DNA of 5,029 nucleotides from Actinomycetota bacterium. GTDB lineage: Bacteria > Actinomycetota > Actinomycetes > S36-B12 > CAIYMF01. Positions 1 to 4,787 of this stretch are shown here, piece by piece. Below the pieces are notes generated by a model. That model saw nothing but the letters and a program-made list of their open reading frames with translations. It ran no database searches and had not been told where the DNA came from. Position numbers and translations under genes: made by a program. How positions within the stretch are numbered: position 1 is the first letter of the stretch; the number at the start of each line of letters is the position of its first letter. Location of the stretch: the NCBI GenBank assembly GCA_009699025.1, contig WLOZ01000184.1, positions 1-5,029 of the forward strand, given 5' to 3'.

Positions 1-119
1 CCAAGGCTTTCCCCAACGCGCGGGTGGCGGTGCTCAGTGACTGCGGGCATGTGCCGCAGATGGAGCTTCCAGGGGAGGTCGCTGCCCTGTGGCACGACCT
101 CACGCCGGTTACCGCCTGA
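1..119 (+). CDS. C-terminal end of an alpha/beta hydrolase-like protein (5' truncated by window)
   Basis: The frame starting at base 3 is open and ends at TGA 117-119, giving 38 residues that begin KAFPNARVAVLSDCGHVPQ. The stretch D-C-G-H-V-P-Q-M-E-L-P followed by an E-V-A-x-L helix is the usual C-terminus of alpha/beta-fold hydrolases. The His encoded at 48-50 sits where the catalytic His of the Ser-Asp-His triad is found, and the preceding A-R-V-A-V-L strand is the last beta strand of the fold. Substrate cannot be told from this fragment; esterases, lactonases, C-C hydrolases and haloperoxidase-like proteins all share this ending. It lies upstream and co-directional with the ligase gene but is separated by 212 bp, so it is probably a different transcription unit. 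Confidence 0.75.
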   Translation, partial: KAFPNARVAVLSDCGHVPQMELPGEVAALWHDLTPVTA

Positions 120-137
120 TGCGTTCACCCGCAGGGT

Positions 138-153
138 CGTAGGGCGCGCTACG
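138..153. repeat. 16-bp near-perfect palindrome in the ligase upstream region
   Basis: CGTAGGGCGCGCTACG reads as a palindrome with 7 of 8 base pairs matched; only positions 143/148 (G/G) fail. It begins 18 bp after the hydrolase stop and ends 178 bp before the ligase ATG. It could be a regulator-binding site for the amine operon or a short terminator stem for the hydrolase gene. There is no T-run after it, so a simple intrinsic terminator is not supported. Function is inferred only. Confidence 0.35.
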
Positions 154-189
154 TGTGTGGGGCCTCCGGAAGGGCCGCTCACGGCCGTC

Positions 190-216
190 CGACCGCGCAG
201 GACCGCCACGCGGTCG
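190..216. repeat. 8-bp perfect inverted repeat with 11-nt spacer (terminator stem or operator candidate)
   Basis: CGACCGCG at 190-197 is exactly repeated in inverted form as CGCGGTCG at 209-216, with the 11-nt spacer caggaccgcca. As RNA this would be a strong GC stem downstream of the hydrolase stop; as DNA the half-sites lie 19 bp apart start to start, close to two helical turns. No T-tract follows, so both a U-poor actinobacterial terminator and an operator remain possible. Confidence 0.35.
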
Positions 217-290
217 AGCAGCCGATCGATGTCATCCATGGGGGGCAGGGTATCCCCGCGGTTACGGGGGAGGGGTAGTAGCGTCGCCTA

Positions 291-306
291 GGGGGTGGAT
301 GCCCCC
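291..306 (+). repeat. Small G5/C5 hairpin just upstream of the ligase ribosome binding site
   Basis: GGGGG at 291-295 can pair with CCCCC at 302-306 around a 6-nt loop (tggatg). It ends 14 nt before the AGGAG site, in the presumed 5' leader. G-runs at 240-245, 266-270 and 272-275 could compete for the same C-run. A role in leader structure is conceivable but unproven. Confidence 0.25.
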
Positions 307-320
307 GCAAGCAGTGCGAC

Positions 321-325
321 AGGAG
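321..325 (+). promoter_or_regulatory. Ribosome binding site of the ligase gene
   Basis: AGGAG at 321-325 stands 6 nt before ATG 332-334. This decides the start: the open frame extends upstream to a GTG at 155, but the extra 59 codons are Arg/Gly/Pro-rich, look like no glutamine synthetase N-terminus and would cover the inverted repeats of the gap. Confidence 0.8.
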
Positions 326-331
326 TGGGTC

Positions 332-1696
332 ATGGCGAAGCGCGGAATGATGACGGTCGAGGAGTTGCGCGCCGACGTCGAGAGCGGTGTCATCGACACC
401 GTCATCGTGGCGATCACCGATATGCAGGGCCGGCTCCAGGGCAAGCGCATCCACGGCGAGCACTTCGTCGACGAGGTCATGGCGCACGGCACCGAGGGCT
501 GCAACTACCTGCTCGCCATCGACGTCGACATGAAGACGGTCGAGGGCTACGCCATCTCGTCGTGGGATACCGGCTACGGCGACTTCGTGATGGCTCCCGA
601 CTTCTCGACCCTGCGACGGGTTCCGTGGCACGAGGGAACCGCTCTGGTGCTCGCCGACGTTCGGTGGCTCGACGGCACCTCAGTAGCCGAATCGCCCCGG
701 CAGATCCTCGAGGCGCAGGAAGCGCGCCTGGCCGAACGCGGCATGGTGGCGCTCGTGGGTACCGAGCTTGAGTTCATCGTGTTCGAAGACTCGTACGAGG
801 ACGCGTGGCGGGGCGCCTATCGCGACCTCACGCCCGCGAATCTCTACAACGTCGACTACTCGATTCTCGGAACCTCGCGCGTCGAGCCGCTGCTGCGCGA
901 GATCCGCATGGGCATGGCCGGTGCGGGCATGACCGTTGAATCGGTGAAGGGCGAGTGCAACCTCGGCCAGCATGAGATCGCCTTCAAGTACGACGTCGCG
1001 CATGCCAGCTGTGACAACCACGTGATCTACAAGACCGGCGCCAAGGAGATCGCGGCCCAGCGGGGCAACGCCCTCACCTTCATGGCCAAGTTCAACCAGC
1101 GCGAGGGTAACTCATGCCACATCCACCTATCGTTCCGCGGTGCCGACGGGTCGATGGTGATGGCTGACGACTCCGACGAGCAGGGACTCTCAGACCTTGG
1201 GCGCGCATTCATCGCCGGTCAGATCGCGCACTTCGCCGAGCTCGCCCTCTTCTTCGCTCCCAACATCAACTCGTACAAGCGCTTCGCAGCGGGCTCGTTT
1301 GCCCCCACCGCGGCCGCCTGGGGTCGAGACAACCGCACGTGCGGGTTCAGACTCGTGGGTCACGGCCAGTCGCTGCGTCTCGAGAACCGAGTGCCTGGCG
1401 GCGACGTCAACCCCTACCTCGCCGTGGCCGGCATGATCGCCGCCGGCCTTGATGGCATCGACCGTGGCCTCGAACTGGGGCCCATCGAGACGGGTAATGC
1501 CTACGAGTCCGACGCCATCCGCATCCCGTCGACCCTGCGCGACGCCCTCGAACTGTGGCAGGCGAGTGACTGGGTTCGCGACACCTTCGGGGCAGGCGTG
1601 CAGAACCACTATGCCAACATGGCGCGCGTCGAGCTCGAGGCCTTCAACGCGGCGGTCACCGACTGGGAGCTGTACCGCAGCTTCGAGCGCCTGTAG
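332..1696 (+). CDS. Glutamine synthetase-family gamma-glutamyl-amine ligase (PuuA / GlnA3-GlnA4-like)
   Basis: Encodes 454 aa, a normal length for this fold. Expected reaction: ATP-dependent joining of glutamate to an amine, the first step of a gamma-glutamylated catabolic route in the cytoplasm. The beta-grasp N-domain holds ITDMQGRLQGKR (28-39), with D30 at the place of the substrate Asp of GlnA. Metal-site residues are visible in TELEF (E145, E147), KGECNLGQHE (E208, E215) and SCHIHLSF (H263). NSYKR is at 313-317, WGRDNR at 330-335, and RLENR with PGGDVNPYLAVAG spans 349-367. Two features depart from ammonia-using GlnA: the flap motif G-Y-E-A-P reads G-S-F-A-P (321-325), so the catalytic Glu is Phe323, and no adenylylatable Tyr context (N-L-Y-D-L-P) exists near the C-terminus. 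The downstream aldehyde dehydrogenase, SDR and PuuD-like hydrolase support an amine-catabolic role. The exact amine (polyamine, ethanolamine, another amino alcohol or monoamine) cannot be read off. First gene of the probable operon. Confidence 0.88.
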   Translation: MAKRGMMTVEELRADVESGVIDTVIVAITDMQGRLQGKRIHGEHFVDEVMAHGTEGCNYLLAIDVDMKTVEGYAISSWDTGYGDFVMAPDFSTLRRVPWHEGTALVLADVRWLDGTSVAESPRQILEAQEARLAERGMVALVGTELEFIVFEDSYEDAWRGAYRDLTPANLYNVDYSILGTSRVEPLLREIRMGMAGAGMTVESVKGECNLGQHEIAFKYDVAHASCDNHVIYKTGAKEIAAQRGNALTFMAKFNQREGNSCHIHLSFRGADGSMVMADDSDEQGLSDLGRAFIAGQIAHFAELALFFAPNINSYKRFAAGSFAPTAAAWGRDNRTCGFRLVGHGQSLRLENRVPGGDVNPYLAVAGMIAAGLDGIDRGLELGPIETGNAYESDAIRIPSTLRDALELWQASDWVRDTFGAGVQNHYANMARVELEAFNAAVTDWELYRSFERL

Positions 1697-1731
1697 CCAG
1701 TTCCGACTCCATCACCGCACACCCACCCGCA

Positions 1732-1744
1732 CTGAGAGGCTCAG
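1732..1744 (+). promoter_or_regulatory. Aldehyde dehydrogenase ribosome binding site inside a small hairpin
   Basis: The Shine-Dalgarno-like GAGAGG at 1734-1739 lies 9 nt before ATG 1749-1751 and fixes that start; upstream in-frame sequence only overlaps the ligase gene out of frame. The site falls within CTGAG-AGG-CTCAG (1732-1744), a perfect 5-bp inverted repeat with a 3-nt loop, so part of the ribosome binding site could be paired. The hairpin is short and may be only marginally stable. Confidence 0.5.
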
Positions 1745-1748
1745 CCGA

Positions 1749-3113
1749 ATGACCGTGTTCGACGTCATCAATCCCGCCACCGCGCAGGTGATCGCCCAGG
1801 TTCCGCTGGCCACCGCCGAGGAGGCCGATGCCGCCGTGCGGCGCGCCCACCGGGCCTTCGAGTCGTGGCGACGGGTTGCGCCCTCCGAGCGGGCCCGACT
1901 GCTGCGGTCGTTCGCGGCGCTGGTTGACCAGAACCTCGAGGCGCTCGCCCAGATCGATATTGAGAACGCCGGTCACACCTCAGGAAACGCGCGCTGGGAG
2001 GCTGGAAACGTACGCGACGTGCTGAACTACTACAGCGCAGCTCCCGAGCGGCTGTTCGGCAAGCAGATCCCGGTTCCCAACGGCGTCGACATCACGTTCA
2101 AGGAGCCGCTCGGTGTGGTGGGCATCATCGTGCCCTGGAACTTCCCGATGCCGATCGCTGTCTGGGGCTTTGCCCCGGCGCTGGCTGCCGGCAACACCGT
2201 GGTGCTTAAGCCCGCGGAGGTCACACCCCTGAGTGCCATCAGGCTCGCGGAGATCGCGCTCGAGGCCGGAATTCCCGAGGACGTGTTCATCGTGCTGCCA
2301 GGCGCAGGACCCGTGGTGGGTACGGCTCTGGTTGACCATCCGCTGGTGCGCAAAGTGGTGTTCACGGGCTCGTCGCGGGTGGGCACCGAGATCATGGCGC
2401 GCTGCGCGCCGCAGGTGAAGAACCTCACCCTCGAGTTGGGTGGTAAGAGCGCCAACGTGATTTTCGCCGACTCCGACCTCGAGAAGGCTGCGGCCTCGGC
2501 GCCGAATGGAGTGTTCGACAACGCTGGCCAAGACTGCTGCGCGCGCTCGCGCATTCTCGTGCAGCGGTCGGTGTACGACCACTTCCTGACACTGCTCGAG
2601 CCGGCGGTTGCGGCCGTGCGGGTGGGCGATCCCGCCACCTCCGACGTCGACATGGGCCCGCTCATCTCGGCGGCTCAGCTCGCTCGGGTGCAGTCGTATG
2701 TTCCCGACGACGCGAACGTGCTGTTCCGGGGCTCGGCGCCCGAGGGGCCCGGCTACTGGTTCCCGCCCACCGTGATCGGGGTGGCGTCGTCGACCGACCG
2801 CGCGTTTCAGGAGGAGATCTTCGGACCGGTGGTCGTCGTGCTGCCCTTTGACGACGAGAACGATGCCATTCGCCTGGCCAACGACAGCCCCTACGGGCTG
2901 TCAGGGTCGATCTGGACGCGTGACATCGGTCGCGCGCTGCGGGTCTCCCGCGGCATCGAGGCGGGCAACCTGTCGGTCAACTCCAACTCAGCGGTGCGCT
3001 ACTGGACCCCGTTCGGCGGGCTCAAGGCATCGGGAATTGGGCGCGAGCTCGGCCCCGATGCGCTCGACGCTTTCACCGAGACCAAGAACGTGTTCATCGA
3101 CACCAGCGACTGA
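1749..3113 (+). CDS. NAD(P)+-dependent aldehyde dehydrogenase (PuuC-like role)
   Basis: Encodes 454 aa, slightly shorter than the roughly 480-500 aa common in this superfamily because the N-terminus begins right at VFDVINPAT. The diagnostic motifs are all present. PWNFP is at 129-133, with N131 for the oxyanion hole; KPAE at 154-157 is the cofactor-binding Lys/Glu. The cofactor loop FTGSSRVG is at 205-212 and ELGGKS at 229-234, with general base E229. GQDCCARSR is at 260-268, with catalytic C263 followed by a second Cys. EEIFGP is at 355-360, and PFGG at 421-424 precedes GIGRELG. Within this gene set the likely substrate is a gamma-glutamyl aldehyde formed by the previous oxidation, converted to the matching acid; that is inferred from context, and the domain itself fits many aldehydes (4-aminobutyraldehyde, betaine aldehyde and others). 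It starts 52 bp after the ligase stop, on the same strand, with no terminator seen between them. Confidence 0.93.
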   Translation: MTVFDVINPATAQVIAQVPLATAEEADAAVRRAHRAFESWRRVAPSERARLLRSFAALVDQNLEALAQIDIENAGHTSGNARWEAGNVRDVLNYYSAAPERLFGKQIPVPNGVDITFKEPLGVVGIIVPWNFPMPIAVWGFAPALAAGNTVVLKPAEVTPLSAIRLAEIALEAGIPEDVFIVLPGAGPVVGTALVDHPLVRKVVFTGSSRVGTEIMARCAPQVKNLTLELGGKSANVIFADSDLEKAAASAPNGVFDNAGQDCCARSRILVQRSVYDHFLTLLEPAVAAVRVGDPATSDVDMGPLISAAQLARVQSYVPDDANVLFRGSAPEGPGYWFPPTVIGVASSTDRAFQEEIFGPVVVVLPFDDENDAIRLANDSPYGLSGSIWTRDIGRALRVSRGIEAGNLSVNSNSAVRYWTPFGGLKASGIGRELGPDALDAFTETKNVFIDTSD

Positions 3114-3116
3114 CCC

Positions 3117-3126
3117 GGATCGATCC
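3117..3126. repeat. 10-bp perfect palindrome between aldehyde dehydrogenase and SDR
   Basis: GGATCGATCC lies 3 bp after the aldehyde dehydrogenase stop. It is too short and loop-free to act as a hairpin; it might be a protein site or chance. Confidence 0.2.
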
Positions 3127-3135
3127 CACCTGAAG

Positions 3136-3141
3136 AAGGAG
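3136..3141 (+). promoter_or_regulatory. Ribosome binding site of the SDR gene
   Basis: AAGGAG at 3136-3141, within the longer purine run gaagaaggag, stands 5 nt before ATG 3147-3149. It is the strongest Shine-Dalgarno match in the window and supports this start, which also matches the usual SDR N-terminus a few residues before the first beta strand. Confidence 0.85.
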
Positions 3142-3146
3142 TTCTC

Positions 3147-3911
3147 ATGCAGCGTCTTGCCGGCCGTGTGGCCGTGGTAACCGGAGCGGGCAGCGGACTC
3201 GGACTGGCCACGTCGCGACGGTTCGCCGCCGAGGGCGCGACGGTGGTGGCCGTCGACCTCAACCCCGAGAGCGGAGGGGCTATCGCTGACGAGGTGGGCG
3301 GGCTCTTCGTGGCGGCCGACGTCACCAGCCCCGACGACGTAGCGCGTGTGTTCGCCACCGCGTTCGATGCCTTCGGTTCGGTTGACATCTCCTTCCACAA
3401 CGCGGGTATCGCCCCTCCCGACGACGACTCAATCCTCGTGACCGGTCTCGACGCCTGGCGGCGTGTGCAGGAGGTGAACCTCACGTCGGTATTTCTGTGC
3501 TGCAAGGAGGTCATCCCCTATATGCAGCGTGGCGGTCGGGGCTCGATCATCAACACGGCGTCGTTCGTGGCCACCATGGGCGCGGCGACGTCGCAAATCT
3601 CCTACACCGCCTCGAAGGGTGGTGTGTTGGCGATGTCTCGCGAACTTGGTGTGCAGTTCGCGCGCGAAGGCATCAGGGTCAACGCTCTCTCGCCCGGACC
3701 GGTCAACACCCCGCTGCTGCAGGAACTGTTCGCCAATGACCCTGAGCGCGCCGCGAGGCGCCTGGTGCACATCCCGATCGGACGCTTCGCCGAACCCGAG
3801 GAGATCGCCGGGGCCGTGGCTTTCCTTGCCAGCGACGACTCGTCGTTCATCACCGCGTCGAACTTTCTGGTTGACGGAGGAATCAGCGGGGCCTACGTCA
3901 CCCCGCTGTAG
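3147..3911 (+). CDS. Classical short-chain dehydrogenase/reductase, probably NAD(H)-dependent
   Basis: Encodes 254 aa, typical of a classical SDR. Visible motifs: TGAGSGLG at 12-19 (dinucleotide-binding glycine motif), Asp37 at the end of beta-2 (VDLN), which usually favours NAD over NADP, D58 in AADVT (adenine ring), HNAG at 84-87, N111, S139 in INTAS, the catalytic pair Y153/K157 in YTASK, and SPGPVNT at 182-188. Proteins of this kind are often auto-named 3-oxoacyl-ACP reductase (FabG), but lack of fatty-acid neighbours and position after the ligase and aldehyde dehydrogenase, 33 bp downstream, argue against that. In this module it could oxidise a hydroxyl on a gamma-glutamylated amine to the aldehyde used by its neighbour; that substrate is inferred. 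Its last 14 bp overlap the convergent hydrolase gene. Confidence 0.9.
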   Translation: MQRLAGRVAVVTGAGSGLGLATSRRFAAEGATVVAVDLNPESGGAIADEVGGLFVAADVTSPDDVARVFATAFDAFGSVDISFHNAGIAPPDDDSILVTGLDAWRRVQEVNLTSVFLCCKEVIPYMQRGGRGSIINTASFVATMGAATSQISYTASKGGVLAMSRELGVQFAREGIRVNALSPGPVNTPLLQELFANDPERAARRLVHIPIGRFAEPEEIAGAVAFLASDDSSFITASNFLVDGGISGAYVTPL

Positions 3912-3915
3912 CGGG
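3884..3915. terminator. Candidate bidirectional stem-loop terminator at the convergent gene ends
   Basis: CAGCGGGG (3884-3891) and CCCCGCTG (3901-3908) form a perfect 8-bp GC-rich stem around a 9-nt loop. The loop contains the stop codon of the minus-strand hydrolase (3898-3900), and the right arm ends at the stop of the SDR. An alternative stem CCCGCT/AGCGGG (3902-3907/3910-3915) shares the right arm, and the palindrome GGGCATGCCC follows at 3913-3922. The symmetry would act on transcripts from both sides. There is no T-tract on either strand, so termination would have to be of the U-poor type. Placement is strong, function is inferred. Confidence 0.5.
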
Positions 3916-4620
3916 CATGCCCTTGCGCGCTGCCTCGACGAACGCCGCAAACAGACGCTCTGACGCCTTGTCGCCCGACTGCTCGGGGTGCCACTGCACG
4001 CCTAGCACGAAGCGTGCGGTGGGGTCCTCGGCCGATTCGACTGTTCCGTCGTCGGCCCAGCCTGTGACGGTGAGCCTGCCTGCATCGGCCACAGCCTGGT
4101 GGTGCGCGGAGTTCACCGTGGCTGATTCAGCCCCCACCAGGATGGCGGCCAGGCTTCCGGGCACGAAGGTGGCCCCGTGCGCGCTAAAGGTGCCGAGCTC
4201 CTCACGGTGGCGCGAGTCGCCCACGACGTCGGGGAGGTGCTGAATGAGTGACCCTCCCTCGGCGACCGCCATCACCTGCAGACCGCGGCAAATTCCGAGC
4301 ACCGGCAGGCCCACTGCGAGCGCGCCGAGGTAGAGGGTGATCTCTCCGGCGTCGCGGTCGTGTCGGGGCACGTCGGTGGTGGGAAGGGGCTCGTGCCCGT
4401 AGCGGGCGGGGTCGACGTCGGCGCCGCCGGCGATCACGAGGCCGTCGAGGCGAGTGACCACGTCGGCGTCGAGGCTGTCGGGCGGCAGAATCACCACGCG
4501 TGCGCCGGCCCGCTCGACGCTCTCGATGTACACCGAGGGCAGAACTGCTGCCCTGGCGTCCCAGGCGCCCCAGCGGGCCTGCTCGACGTAGCACGTGAGT
4601 CCGATGACTGGTCTGTTCAT
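3898..4620 (-). CDS. puuD: Gamma-glutamyl hydrolase, class I glutamine amidotransferase-like (PuuD family, peptidase C26)
   Basis: Encodes 240 aa, the usual size for the family. Characterised PuuD hydrolyses gamma-glutamyl-GABA to glutamate and GABA; here it should cleave the gamma-glutamyl amide left after oxidation. From ATG 4620: the N-terminus RPVIGLTCY matches the family start; GGADVDPARYG (65-75); nucleophile elbow GICRGLQ with Cys111; a G-S-L-I-Q-H-L strand (123-129); VNSAHHQAV (169-177); and GVQWHPE (207-213) with catalytic His211 and Glu213. A longer frame begins at GTG 4668, but its 16 extra residues are not family-like and cover a palindrome, so ATG 4620 is preferred. The ribosome binding site is weak: only an AGG 3 nt before the ATG. 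It is convergent with the SDR (14-bp overlap) and divergent from moeZ, so it has its own promoter. The precise amide substrate is unknown. Confidence 0.9.
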   Translation of the reverse strand: MNRPVIGLTCYVEQARWGAWDARAAVLPSVYIESVERAGARVVILPPDSLDADVVTRLDGLVIAGGADVDPARYGHEPLPTTDVPRHDRDAGEITLYLGALAVGLPVLGICRGLQVMAVAEGGSLIQHLPDVVGDSRHREELGTFSAHGATFVPGSLAAILVGAESATVNSAHHQAVADAGRLTVTGWADDGTVESAEDPTARFVLGVQWHPEQSGDKASERLFAAFVEAARKGMPATAG

Positions 4621-4653
4621 GGGCCTGATCGTTTCAGACGGTTCACCGGGATT

Positions 4654-4671
4654 CGAGTGTGGCCCCACTCG
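4654..4671. promoter_or_regulatory. 18-bp near-perfect palindrome upstream of puuD (operator candidate)
   Basis: CGAGTGTGGCCCCACTCG is symmetric in 8 of 9 base pairs; only 4660/4665 (T/C) fail. Its near edge is 33 bp from the puuD ATG, a fitting place for a repressor site over the promoter or early leader. It overlaps the alternative GTG start at 4666-4668, which further argues against that start. No matching full copy was seen upstream of the ligase gene, only the shared octamer GTGGGGCC at 157-164, which could be chance. Confidence 0.4.
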
Positions 4672-4673
4672 CG

Positions 4674-4688
4674 CGGGTCTAGGACCCG
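4674..4688. repeat. 6-bp stem with 3-nt loop in the puuD-moeZ gap
   Basis: CGGGTC-TAG-GACCCG forms a perfect 6-bp inverted repeat 2 bp beyond the larger palindrome. It could be part of the same regulatory region or a hairpin in the puuD leader. No T-run follows on either strand. Confidence 0.3.
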
Positions 4689-4745
4689 GACGGCGACCCC
4701 GGCACCCCGCCCGGTGGTTGGGAAGGTTCGGGCGCGTGAAACGGT

Positions 4746-4765
4746 TGGGGTGGTTACCTGCCCCA
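4746..4765. repeat. Inverted repeat in the moeZ leader
   Basis: TGGGG (4746-4750) and CCCCA (4761-4765) flank a 10-nt loop that itself holds GGT-t-ACC (4752-4758). An overlapping pairing GGTGG/CCACC (4749-4753/4763-4767) is also possible. It lies 11 nt before the moeZ Shine-Dalgarno site. Small and of uncertain importance. Confidence 0.25.
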
Positions 4766-4776
4766 CCACCCGCCCC

Positions 4777-4781
4777 AGGAG
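4777..4781 (+). promoter_or_regulatory. Ribosome binding site of moeZ
   Basis: AGGAG at 4777-4781 is 6 nt before the GTG at 4788-4790 and supports that codon as the start; there is no ATG between this site and the conserved N-terminal region. Confidence 0.75.
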
Positions 4782-4787
4782 AGTCCC

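Noticed and set aside
1..239. Minus-strand open frame from ATG 239 to the window edge, beginning MDDIDRLLDRVAVLRG
   Set aside because: It runs antisense through the convincing hydrolase C-terminus in aligned codon register, as GC-rich shadows do, and no Shine-Dalgarno site precedes the ATG.
279..284. TAGCGT as a -10 promoter element for the ligase operon
   Set aside because: It fits TANNNT, but no acceptable -35 hexamer lies 16-18 bp upstream, and such hexamers arise easily by chance.
155..331. N-terminal extension of the ligase from GTG 155 (59 extra codons)
   Set aside because: The extension is Arg/Gly/Pro-rich, has no likeness to a glutamine synthetase N-terminus and covers inverted repeats; AGGAG at 321-325 points to ATG 332.
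3147..3911. Calling the SDR a FabG 3-oxoacyl-ACP reductase
   Set aside because: The motifs are shared by all classical SDRs, Asp37 favours NAD rather than the NADPH used by FabG, and no fatty-acid genes are nearby.
4202..4594. Arg-rich minus-strand frame inside puuD
   Set aside because: Composition (long Arg/Pro runs) is that of an out-of-frame reading of a GC-rich gene, and the frame of puuD carries all the catalytic motifs.
4621..4668. GTG 4668 as start of the puuD gene
   Set aside because: The 16 added residues are not family-like, no ribosome binding site precedes it, and it overlaps the 18-bp palindrome; family similarity begins right after ATG 4620.
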